From: Buxus sempervirens
Taxonomy: Eukaryota > Streptophyta > Magnoliopsida > Buxales > Buxaceae
Direction of reading: 5' to 3'
Assembly: GCA_947561395.2 (NCBI GenBank)
Contig: OX387189.1
Coordinates: 25,730,329 to 25,794,328, forward strand
Length of the DNA: 64,000 nucleotides
The position numbers were made by a program, and so were the translations under genes. The notes beneath the pieces were generated by a model, which ran no database searches, was not told where the DNA came from, and saw only the letters and a program-made list of their open reading frames with translations. Each line of letters opens with the position of its first letter. Within the stretch, counting starts at the first letter, position 1. Below are positions 40,306 to 51,021 of the stretch, piece by piece.

Positions 40306-43011
40306 TGTAAAACCCTGGATTTTCCCAAGAATAAAATGAATAATTAAATAATAAATTATGGAGGAAATATTAAGAAAGATAATGATAGGAGAATTACAGA
40401 GAGATATAAAGGTTAAAATAGGAATTTAAAGCGGAAGGGTAATTTGGTCATTTTAATTTGTTAAATTCATAAAAGAAAATAAAATAATTAGATATTTAGT
40501 CAACAAATTCAACTAGACCAAATCTTAGCTTAGTTGGATGTAAAATAATGAAATTAAGGCTTAAACTGTGGAAAAAGGGCCTAATGGTAATTATACTATT
40601 TAGGGTCCAAGATATAGGTAATTTGAGTGAATAATAAAAGTCTAAGTTCAATTTAAAAATTAGGAATAAGATTAAGCACGAAAATTAATTAGGATATCCT
40701 TTAAAAGAGAGTTAAAGGAGTTAATTTAAGGAGAAGGGTAGAAGAGGGAATACACTAAGTATATTAGAATAAGATAAACCTAATTAGAGTTGGACTAGTA
40801 GAGATGCTATAAAAGAGAGGTTTAAAGAGTGTTCTAGGTTTTGAAAATAAGTTAGAAGGAGAGGGAAATTCGTGCATAAGTGTTAGGAGCCAAAAATAGA
40901 AGGAGAGAAGAGAGAAAAGAAAGAGGGAATTAGAAAGAAGAGAAGTTGCAGAGATGGCTGACCAGCCAACTTCGAGCAGCGAGTTAGAACATCCAACCAT
41001 TGGAATGGGCTGAAATTTTAGAGTTTTGTTCTACTCATGGAAGACTTCAAACAGAATGGTGGACATTTTAATTAGAGAAGTCTAAAGGGGTGCGGTAGAG
41101 CTCCAAAAACGGGTACAGGTGAAGTTTCTGAAAATTCTGGGTTCATCATAAGGCAAGTAGAAAACACTTGAAACTGGAGGAACTGCATGTTTTCTCGTGA
41201 TTTGGATGATTAATCGTATTGTTTTGAAGTTGGATTTCATGGGAAAAGTTTATTGTTTATAAAGTATTGTTTTGGTGATTTATCTTTCCTTTGAAAATCA
41301 AGAAAAGGTTGATCATGATGAGTTAAACTTATAAAGAAACTCAAAGATAAGTGGAAAGATGATAGGATTAGTTTAGAGCTGTCCCAGAACTAGTTTAGGA
41401 TGGAAATTAAATGTTTAGAATCAAAACAAGTAAATAGTATGTATAGAAAGTTGTAAAATTTCCGTAAGTTGAAGAAAAACAAGTTATAGCTAGAGCGCTC
41501 GATACACCGCTCAAACGTTTCCTCAAGTGATAGGCCTTTGAAAAATAACAGAATCTGTAATCTAACCGCTAGAGAAGTCCCCCAAGCGACCCTTCGAGCG
41601 ACCGACTGTCAGAAATTCCGAAACTTGGGATTCGTGCCCAGATTCAATTGTTAATGATTTTTCTTTGAATTTAAATGTTGTAACACCTGTAAATAGGATA
41701 ATTTGAAATGTAGGAAGTGACGGATTTAAATTCAGATAAAAGGGTAATTATTTGGGACAATGAATGTATTAAGAATCAAAGAAGCCTAGTTAAGGTATAC
41801 CTATGCACTTAGACCATTTCCATTGGGAATCTAGGTATGAAACCTAGTCTAACAAGTCATAGTAGACCTAAATTAACTTTTGGAAAAAGTCAATAGCATA
41901 ACCTAAAGGATTAAGAGACTTAAGGTATTTGTTGGTACATAAAGGAATTAAAAGTAATTATTTTAGGATGAACCAAAGTGTAGGATTTAGAGTAAACTTT
42001 GTAAGAAATAAAGAATAACCTGAATATTGAATTAGAACAATAAACTAAGTATGCTCACACTAACACGACTCAAATCTGAACCTTTTATTTACAAATTGTG
42101 TATACTCTCGTACTTTTCTTATTGAATGACCTGGAAACTCCGTTTAAGAAATGCTTAATGGTTATTTTGAACCTCTTGTGGTTGAACACTATGGTTTTGG
42201 GAAATTATTGCTAGACACAACACTTGGGTCATCGTTGTGATTATTGGTACGAGGTTTATCACTGAATATTGTGTTTTTGAGTTATTCAAGGTTTTGATTG
42301 TGAGTTGTGTCTAGCGGGCAATGCTTAGTATGGCTCCATAGCTTAGCTAGGAAGTGAAAGGGAATTGGCTGGTACGTTATTCTTGTTCGGAACTCCCCAG
42401 TATACGGTCCGTCGTACTAGCAGGTGCGGGCGACATAAGCAGCAATCCTTGACCACTGCAGGTGCGGCCTGGTCATAAGCCGAGGTTGCTATCGGTAAAT
42501 GGTTTTGTTTTATTTTTCAGGTTACCATCCACATGCTTCAAGTATACATTGACTTTCATGTGCTTTATATTGGTCATGGTGGTAGGTTACTTGTGACTCA
42601 CACATTGGAGCTATGATTTGGCCGTGCTTGAGGATCACTTGTGATTTTAACTTGCGTTGGTATTAGACGTGTTTGTTGTGGGTCCATTAATCTTTGATTG
42701 GATTGGTATGGCCTCCGCAGAAGCGGTACCCATGAAAGGATTTTATTTTGGACTCCGGATTGTACTCGCCAACCCATACGTGGGTAGTCCGCATTGATGG
42801 TTGATGGAGGAGATGGTAGTGACTACAGGTGCGAGCTCCATCTATCATGTAAGTCGTGATGTGGCGAACTATGGGGCAAGAATATTCTTATTAAGTGGTT
42901 TCAATTCACGAGTCCTATTGGTCACACGTGCTTGTTTTGGATTGGTGATTTGTTATTGTTGTATTATCGTATTATTGTGGTTTTGGTTTTATCGTTCACC
43001 TCATGACTAGT
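40306..43011 (+). repeat. Tekay-like LTR 2, first part (host of element C)
   Basis: Starts TGTAAAACCCTGGATTTTCC within the copia element and continues to 43011, where C is inserted; the remainder is 56944-57312. TATAAAA at 40808-40814. GC-rich phrase block (GCTCGATACACCGCTC, GAGCGACC) at 41492-41625. GCCAACCCATACGTGGGT near 42770 links it to LTR 1. No coding sequence in 2.7 kb. Confidence 0.75.
40808..40814 (+). promoter_or_regulatory. TATA box of Tekay-like LTR 2
   Basis: GATGCTATAAAAGAGAGG, about 500 bp into the LTR. Confidence 0.55.
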
Positions 43012-43755
43012 TCTAAGCACCTCATTTTTGCACCTCCCAGAATGCAGAAAATGAAATTTTAATTGAAAATTCAAACCTGAGAAAGTCAAAAAGTTGACTT
43101 TTTTATCTGGTGCAAATAAGTCACCATACTTCTCACCATTGGAAAGAGGATTCTGATACAATTCTAACAAAATTGAGTTTGCTCAAATCGGAGTCTGAAC
43201 AAAGAAGTTATGGACTGGTCAAATCTGAGAAAAGCAGAAATTCACTTTCTGTTAAACCCCAGATCAGCTACCCATTTGATACCAGCAAAAAGAGCATCTC
43301 GACACAATTCCAACGCAACTGAGTTTTCTGGAATCGGAGTCTCGGATAAGGAAATATGAGCAAAATTGGCTCTGAGATGCAACTCGGCACTTCTACTAAA
43401 AAACCCGAATTTGCTGCTAAACTCTAGTTCGGTGGATAGAGGATGTTGACCCGGTTCCAATGTTTGCCAGAATCGGAGCTCAAATGAGAGAGTTATGGGC
43501 AATCATTGGTCAAAAATAAACTGTCTACGTGGCGAACTGCGCCACGTGGACGTCCCCCTTTTTTAACCCTTAAGTAAACAAAAATATTAACAAAAAGAGT
43601 CTTTCTTAACCCCCTAAGTAAAAAATATTAACAAAAGAGTCTTTCTTAACCATTAAGTAAAAGTAATAAATCACAAGTAAGAAATAACAATAAAAAGGTC
43701 ACTTTTGATAAAATATTTAAAAATTGGTCTTTCTTAACCCTTAAGCAACCTCTCC

Positions 43756-43762
43756 TATAAAA
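43756..43762 (+). promoter_or_regulatory. TATA box of element C LTR
   Basis: CTCTCCTATAAAAGGAGAGG: the TATA box lies at the centre of a palindrome (CTCTCCT/AGGAGAG), an unusual setting. Confidence 0.7.
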
Positions 43763-44796
43763 GGAGAGGGGGTGGGATGCATTAGGGGTGGAGCACATTT
43801 TGGTCTCTCCATTCTCTTCTCCAACCTCTCTCCCATCTCCCCCAAGCTCTATTCATCTCTCCCACTCTCTTGAACCTCTTCCCCTAAGCCATTTCTCTAC
43901 CACTTTTCTTCACTCCCATCACTTGGAAGAGGTCTTGGAGGTCATTTGGAGAGGAGGAGGAGCTGCTCCAGCCATGCCTTGGCTTCAAGAGGAGGTTAGC
44001 ACAACTCAAAGAAAGTTCCGAAGCCCTAGGTGAGTTCCTTGGCACCCTTTGTTAAACATACTTAAAAATAAATGAAATATGAGCATTTCCATTCTTTTTT
44101 AATGCCATATGCCTACTGTTATCTCATGATATGATTTGTTGGTTCACTTTATTTTTTGTATATTAACTCCCATGGTAAGGGGAGGGTTTAATATCTGAAT
44201 GGGAAGAGGAGAGGCCCTGACAAGTGTGTCTAGGATCCCATTTGGAAGCACTTGTCAAGCTTCTTTTGGCTTGTCCCACCATTATTCCAAGGGAGCATTT
44301 TCCCTTGTCTTCTCATCTTTTGTACCCCCATGTTAACCCCCCTCTTTCCCTTCTTTAAATAGGTTTGGTTGGATGGCTTTGTGTTTGTTTTTAGCATGGG
44401 ATTAATGATAGGGCTTGTTGGCATGTTTAGGGTAGATCATATGTATATGTTTTTTAGGTTCATACTCTTTGATGCTTTCATATTAATCCTTTCAAGCTAC
44501 TTGTAAGTAATATGCATGCTTACCTTTTAACACATGCTTGCACATGAAGCATGCTCACTCACACACACTTTTATCTCATGTATAAAAATCTGTCCAAATG
44601 CATGTAGTTTCATGGTTTAAGAGCATGCATGCTAGGCTTTGTTGATGGATTTGTGTTATCCTTGTTTGATTATTGACATGTGGAGTATGAGGAACCAAGA
44701 CAGGGACACTTAGGTCCTTGTCACAGTGCCGGGACACCCTAAGAGGCCTAGGAATCCAAGCCCAATGCAAAAATCTGAAAAAACCAAGTTTTTAGG

Positions 44797-44900
44797 TTGA
44801 TCCGACAACTCAAGTCGGATCAACAGAGCCTTATTCGTAGCCGGCTAAAGATGCCGGATACACTGAGCCTCGTGTGTACCCGGCATCTTAAGCCGGCTAC
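44797..44900. repeat. Two strong inverted repeats in element C LTR
   Basis: 44797-44823: arms TTGATCCGAC/GTCGGATCAA (perfect, 10 bases) around AACTCAA. 44837-44900: two 21-base arms (44837-44857 and 44880-44900) complementary at 20 of 21 positions, opening GTAGCCGGCT and closing AGCCGGCTAC, with a 22-base loop. The copy in the 3' LTR (about 55787-55890) is less perfect. Confidence 0.85.
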
Positions 44901-45940
44901 ATTGCCAGACTGCATTTTTTCTATTTTTGTGATATTGTGCTAATTTTTTGGTTTGTTTGATCAATCCGGATGAACCAGAAGGGCCATGGACCGACCCGGT
45001 CCAAATTGATTCCCGGTGGGCCTTCCAACGGGGCCCACCAAGCCTGACAGATCTTTTTTTGATAAATCAAGATAAATTTAACTGAATGAGTGGGCCACAC
45101 CATTGGAGGCCCACCAAAGCCCAACTGGGGCAGCATGTATGTTTAGATTTAGGCTTGGTTTGGCCGAGACTGCGGGTAGGGCCGATCGGCCCTGCTAAAA
45201 CCCATTAAATCGAACCAACTTAGGGTTTCCAAACCCTAACTCAGGAAGCCTTGGGTTTTCAAGCCCAAGTGCAGATAAAGGGCCCTAAGCCCAAGGCCTG
45301 GCCCATTTTGGCACAGTTAACCAAGATAATCTGAAATCACTTGGCAACCCACTGTGTGGCCCACTCACGGGCCCACAAAGCAATCCAGACTCATTTTTTG
45401 CATGGAAATCAAATTTAATCAAACTCAAACCATTAAATAAAATCAATTCATTTGAACCAAACCCAAAAGGCTTCCCAGGCTAGACTGAGGCCCACCAGGG
45501 GATATGTGGGCTTAACCAAGCCCACCAAGGGAATCGCAGGCCTTCCAACGGGGCCTGCCTAATCCGACTCACATCACTTTAAGCTAAGAAAGATAAAATC
45601 AAGTAAAGGGACCCACACCACTTTGGCGGTCCCGCCAGACTTAACCAAATTGAAAGCTGGAATAGGAATCGGGTGAGTAAGAAACCAAAGTTGACTCAAA
45701 CCAGGGAAACCATGAGACCCGTCTTTTGACGGGGCAGACCGGGGTGTCTACGGACTTCCCCGGACCATAACCGAGAACTTGCTTAGAATCTCAAGCTGCA
45801 AACCAAGCCTTAATAGAAGAACTTAGGCACCCAAGTGTCTGCCTACACCCCATTAGGCAGTGGTGACTCCAAACGAATCCCGAGGCACGCATCGTTTTGC
45901 ATACGCCCCGTCGTGCGACCGAAATCAGGTGCGCACAGCC

Positions 45941-45958
45941 TGGCGACTCCGCTGGGGA
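45941..45958 (+). promoter_or_regulatory. Primer-binding site of element C
   Basis: TGGCGACTCCGCTGGGGA, identical to that of A, three bases after the LTR end. Confidence 0.9.
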
Positions 45959-48230
45959 ATTCTCAGCCCAATAGAACCCCTGAATAGAATGAGTCAATCT
46001 AAGAGGGATTAGGTTGGTTTTTAGGATTTTTTACTACATTGCTTAGTAAGGCGTGGAATACACGCAACTACGTATTCTGGGGAGTCTTGTCACAAGGACG
46101 AGATAATTGCCTAAGGAAAGTAGAATTTAAGCGGTCCCCTATGACCCTCCACTTACCTGGGGACTCTCCCGGACCTCGTATTGCATGCCAATTCTGCACC
46201 TTACTATACGAGACGGTAAAAATTCCTTTATCAACAAAATCTAGTCAAATCTCACCCTATTAGACACAGCACTCAGCCCAACTGCACACACAGGCACACC
46301 ACCACACCGTGCATGGATTTCTTTTCCAGTTTTGTGATAAACGGTGTGGGGTGACACGCACGAGGGGGACTGCGTGAATGATCCGACCTTGAATGAATGA
46401 AAGCGGATATTGCATCTTCTTTTTCAAAACCTAGATCTCTCTAGCAACCTACCCTTCTGATTCCTATGAACTGACTTTTGGGATGGTATTAGCACCTACG
46501 CTCCCGTGGCTTGCCGGGGAAAGTAGGGTAAACCCATCCCCCCAGTTTTCTGGAGTCCATTAGCACCACAGGTTTCTTGCCGTGGCACGCGAGGATCTAG
46601 TACTGGTCCAGACCCTTGTAGACGTATGTCTCGGGCTGGGTATCCTTCCCCACCTAACGCTTCTGAATGAATCGCGTTTTGGGATTGCGAGGTATTATGA
46701 ATGATGAAATAAGAAGGAAAAAATCAAATTAAAACCCAAGAGTCCATCAGGGGCAGCAACCCCTGCTTTTTGCATCAAATTGAGTAAATCCTAGATAATG
46801 GGCTACCTTAGCCCTAATTTAGGAAACCCACCTAACTTTGATCAGGGGAACCACCCCAGATCCATGCTTGGAGTCCTGCGAGCTATGGGCCTCGACCCAT
46901 TCAGTCCACTAGAAGCACCCTGAGTTCGGGTCGGCCTTTTGAGCAGATGAAAGCCGGCCAAATCAAACAATCAGATGAAAGCAGGCCAGATCAGAGCAAG
47001 GGCACAAAACCCTAGATTTTGGAATTTGGCCGATCCGCCTTGAAGCAAATTTGTACCCTTCCTTTTGGCTCCCAACAGCCTTAAGGATGAATTCTTTGCA
47101 GATTTTTGTGAATATCGTGTAATTTTCGCCCTCGCTGGCAAGTTGTAAATTCTTTTGGTTTGATACCTGAAGTCAAAAGCAGATGAAAGAATAGATGAAA
47201 GAAAAGTAGACCGGGACTCCAAGGTGTTTCCATACACAAGTGTGTCTAGAGGTCGTGCCTCGCGAGGCACCAACCTTTTGTTTAGGATTGTGCACACACC
47301 CTTTTTGGTGTACCTTTTATATTCATTTCTTGATACTGGATTTCTGAATGGTAATATCATTTGGCCTTGGCTTTAATTCTGTGCAAGCATCTTCATGCAT
47401 TGAGTGCACACACTTCAAGATCATTTGCACAAGCATTTTTTATCAAATCATTTTCAAAAGAAATAATGCAAAAATTCCCAAGATCAAAGCTACACCGGGA
47501 CTAAGAATGGCTCCAATTCACGGTGCCTTAATCAGATTCAGCTTAATCAGAAAAAGAGTCATTTGGCTCTAACCTAGCCCAAAGTAAAAAGTCAAGTCTA
47601 ACCCTTGCTAGGGACCAGCAGCCCAAGTTGAAAGTACAAATGATGAAAAGAAGAAAGAAGTAATTTCAAATCCAAGTAAAGACCAAATATGGCAAAATCC
47701 CAATTGCTAATCTCAAATTTCAATCAGCGCCATTTTGTGCTTCTGCAGCCATAGCAAATCATTTGGTGTTTCCAAAAAAACCGGGACTTCTCCCCAAGCA
47801 GGGACTTCTTCTGAAACCAGGACTAGCTCAAATTTCCCGTGCCTTAATCAAATCCAAGTTAATCAGGAAAAGATCATGAAATCAGTCGGTTGTAACCCAG
47901 CCCAAAATAATGAATTGAAAGGATCAAGAATGACTTTAATCCTGGCTAATGGCCATCAATCAAATTGAAAATATAAAGAAAGGAAAAGAAATTCCAAATC
48001 AAATGAAATCAAATGTGGCCAAATGCCAGTTGCTAATTTGGGTCAGAAAAATTTCTTGTCTCCCAAAAAGAGGGACTCTCCCCTTGCCCCCAGATAGGGC
48101 TAAAAAGAGATCAAAGTGAAAATTCAATTCTTGCAAATTCCCAAAAAATTTCAGAAATCAACTCTTGCAGTTTCTGGAACCAAAAACAGGGACTCTCCCC
48201 TTGCCTCCAGATAGCGGCTAAAAAGAGATC
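45959..48230 (+). other. Untranslated leader of element C
   Basis: Contains the conserved blocks 46270-46390, 46480-46654 and about 46940-47150 in the same order as A. From 47440 on, AAATCCCAA/CCGGGACT phrases recur (47470-48250). No ORF1 is present where A and D have one. Confidence 0.75.
46480..46654 (+). promoter_or_regulatory. Conserved leader block, copy in C
   Basis: Same order and nearly the same length as 1219-1394 in A: GGGATGGTATTAGC, CCCGTGGCTTGCCGGGG, GGGTAAACCCATC, TATCCTTCCCCACC. Confidence 0.6.
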
Positions 48231-48249
48231 AAAGTGAAAATTAATTCAA

Positions 48250-49140
48250 CTTCCAAAAACTTCAGAAATCAACTCCTAGAGTTTCTCAGAAGTCAACTCC
48301 TCGAGTTTCTTGGAAATCAACTCTCGCAGTTTCCCAGAAATCAACTCCTCCAGTTTCTCAGAAATCAATTCCTAGAGTTTCTCAGAAATCAACTCCTCGA
48401 GTTTCTTGGAAATCAACTCTTGCAGTTTCCAAGAAATCAACTCCTCCAGTTTCTCAGAAATCAACTCCTAGAGTTTCTCAGAAATCAACTCCTCGAGTTT
48501 CTTAGAAATCAACTCTCGCAGTTTCCCAGAAATCAACTCCTCCAGTTTCTCAGAAATCAACTCCTAGAGTTTCTCATAAATCAACTCCTCCAGTTTCTTG
48601 GAAATCAACTCTTGCAGTTTCCCAGAAATCAACTCCTCCAGTTTCTCAGAAATCAACTCCTAGAGTTTCTCAGAAATCAACTCCTCGAGTTTCTTAGAAA
48701 TCAACTCTCGCAGTTTCCCAGAAATCAACTCCTGCAGTTCCCCAGAAATCAACTCTTCTAGTTTCTCGGAAATCAACTCTTGCGGTTTTGCAGAAATCAA
48801 CTCCTCGGAGTTTCTCAGAAATCGACTCCTATAGTTTCTCAGAAATCAACTCCTTGGAGTTTCTCAGAAATCAGCTCCTATAGTTTCTCAGAAATCAACT
48901 CCTCGGAGTTTCTTAGAAATCAGCTCCTACAGTTTCCCAGAAATCAACTCTTCAAGTTTCTCGGAAATCAACTCTCGTAGTTTCTCAGAAATCAACTCCT
49001 TGGAGTTTCTCAGAAATCAACTCCTGTAGTTTCTTGGAAATCAACTCTTGCAGTTTCCCAGAAATCAACTCCTCGAGTTTCTTGGAAATCAACTCTTGTA
49101 GTTTCCGAAAACTTCAGAAATCAACTCTTGCAGTTCCTAG
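48250..49140 (+). repeat. 24/25-bp tandem array, about 36 copies
   Basis: Unit TTTCTCAGAAATCAACTCCT plus AGAG or CGAG. A higher-order pattern of about five units (TCGAG, TTGCAG, TCCAG, TAGAG variants in turn) repeats in the first half, to about 48770; 25-bp units dominate after that. It sits between leader and gag, where A has ORF1 and its own arrays. The 175-residue open frame (repeating LRNQLLEF) exists only because 24 is divisible by 3. Confidence 0.92.
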
Positions 49141-49515
49141 AGATCAAACACAGGGACTGTCCCATTGACATGTATCAGTCTTTGGAAATCAACTCTTGCA
49201 ATTGCCAAAATTCAAAAATCAACTCTTGCAGTTTCTGAAATCAAAAACAGGGACTCTTCCTTTACCTCCAAAGTGGCAGCCAAAAAGAAATCATCACCTC
49301 CGAAGTGGCGGTTAAAAGAAACCTTCTTCCCTAACCTCCGAAGTGGCTGTTAAAAGGGAATCAAATAAAAGAAAATCATTACAGTTAATCTGCACAGACA
49401 TGCATTATATTTCATTATAATATGCATTCTTTATACTGACTTGTCTATTTTCACTCAAGGTATCAAGATTGCGTATCGCAGCCCATACCTCCTACGTTCA
49501 AGAAGAAGATTACAG
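49141..49515 (+). other. Linker between satellite array and gag of C
   Basis: Decayed repeat copies, then CCTCCGAAGTGGC repeated three times (49264-49345). From about 49460 it matches the sequence just before the gag ATG of A: both translate to KIAxRSPYLxRSRRRL directly upstream of Met. Confidence 0.65.
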
Positions 49516-51021
49516 ATGGATCCTGCAGAAGGACTCGAGCAAGCGCCACCTCTCCCGCCGCACGGGCAAGAGGACTTGGAAGGCCACCCTGTGATCGCTG
49601 GCCTTAATCAGCAGATGGCCAACACGACCACCATGATGACTGCCATGATGCAGCAAATGGAGAGAATGCAAGCGCCACGGCAGCTTGTACAGCCACCACA
49701 GCCGGTACCTCCGGGACAACAGCCACAACCAGAGCAGCCACCACCAGTTCTCCCACAGTTGAACCTACAGCCACCAGAACCACAGATCCCGCGTCATTTG
49801 CCAGCTCAACCAGAACAGCCGTTACAAATTCCGGCACCCCTGGCCGTACCACCGTAGCAAGTAATACCACAAGGAATGGGGCACAACGAAGAAGAGTGGT
49901 ACCGAGCACAGGAAGCAGCAGGTATCTCAGCCCAGGTGCAAGCGGATGTGCAGATGCAAAAAAGAACAGATGCGGAATGTGAACCAAGGTCCTATGCCAA
50001 AGGAAGCCTCATTGGACAGACTAGGATTCTTCCCTAATCTGCAACTTCCAGAAAAGTTCAGGTGCCCAGACTTTGTGAAGTTTGACAGAAGTGGCTGCCC
50101 ATTGTCGCACCTAAGGGCATACTATGGGGATATGTGCCAGTACACCTATGATAAGAGAATCATGATCCAATTCTTTCAACGCTCCTTGATAGGCTCAGTA
50201 CAGAAATGGTTTGCCAGTCTGGACAGGAACCAGATAAGAACTTGGGATGATCTTGCAAGTACATTCCTTGAACACTTCAAGTTCAACACAGAAGTCCTAC
50301 CCACCCGAATGGAACTACAAAAGATGACCAAGCAGGGTACTGAATCCATTCGTGAATATGCAAAAAGATGGCGAGAAATGGCCAGAATGGTCCAGCCACC
50401 CATGTTGGAAAAAGAGATGGTAACACTATTCATCTCAACATTGGGGCAACCATACTATACGCTTCTACTGGGGCAGTTTGCTGCGAGCTTCGCTGATCTT
50501 GTGGTGGTAGTAGACAGAATAGAAGATGGGGTGAGGTCTGGCAGAGTGGCTGGCTTTGCAACTGAGCAGAGAAGGACCCCTGTTAGTGGAAGGGGCATGG
50601 ATAGAAAGAAAGAGGACGAAGCTATCAACTACGTCCAACAAAATCGGCCTTTCAACTTTTCGGCACCCGATAGAAGAGAAAATCAGAACAATGGCCAGGG
50701 AGCACAATTTGCAGGACAACCAAGGCGGTCTAGAGAAGAAACACAAGCAAGATGGAATAGGGTGTTCACACCTCTCCCTTACCTGTTGACAGAACTGCTG
50801 CCAACGCTGCAGAAGAAGGGATACCTGCAAAAGAAGCCGCCAACTCACCAACCGGCCAATAGTCGCTCCTATAACCCCAATGAGTGCTGTGAGTATCATA
50901 TGGGAGCTCCCGGGCATCACACCAACCACTGCTGGGACTTAAAGCACGATGTCCAGGATTTGATCGACAACAAGTGGATTTCGGTCGATCCCCTAGTGAC
51001 AACTCCTGTGACAGGGATCTA
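49516..51021 (+). pseudogene. gag: Element C gag, nearly whole
   Basis: About 500 codons. The first ~110 residues are very rich in Pro and Gln (QPPQPVPPGQQ; EQPPPVLPQL). The capsid region follows: CPDFVKFDRSGCPLSHLRAY, QFFQRSLIGSVQKWFASLD, TWDDLASTFLEHFKFN, GTESIREYAKRWREMARM, FISTLGQPYYTLLLGQ. A basic region then leads to VFTPLPYLLTELLPTLQ and the knuckle CEYHMGAPGHHTNHCW with KHDVQDLIDN; stop at 51021. The spacing C-x2-H-x5-H-x4-C equals that of A and B. ATG 49516 matches the start in A. Broken about once near the N-terminal third; the capsid-knuckle part is uninterrupted. Confidence 0.87.

Larger units (their letters stand above)
43012..45937 (+). repeat. Element C 5' LTR (2926 bp)
   Basis: Ends GCGCACA three bases before the PBS; near-copy at 53977-56938. 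TATAAAA at 43756-43762. Two strong inverted repeats at 44797-44900. TGGGCC-type motifs fill 44990-45560. The 45861-45870 decamer is related to the PBS start. Confidence 0.92.

Noticed and set aside
48234-48761. 175-residue frame of repeating LRNQLLEF
   Set aside because: Direct product of a 24-bp satellite; frame is lost where units become 25 bp.
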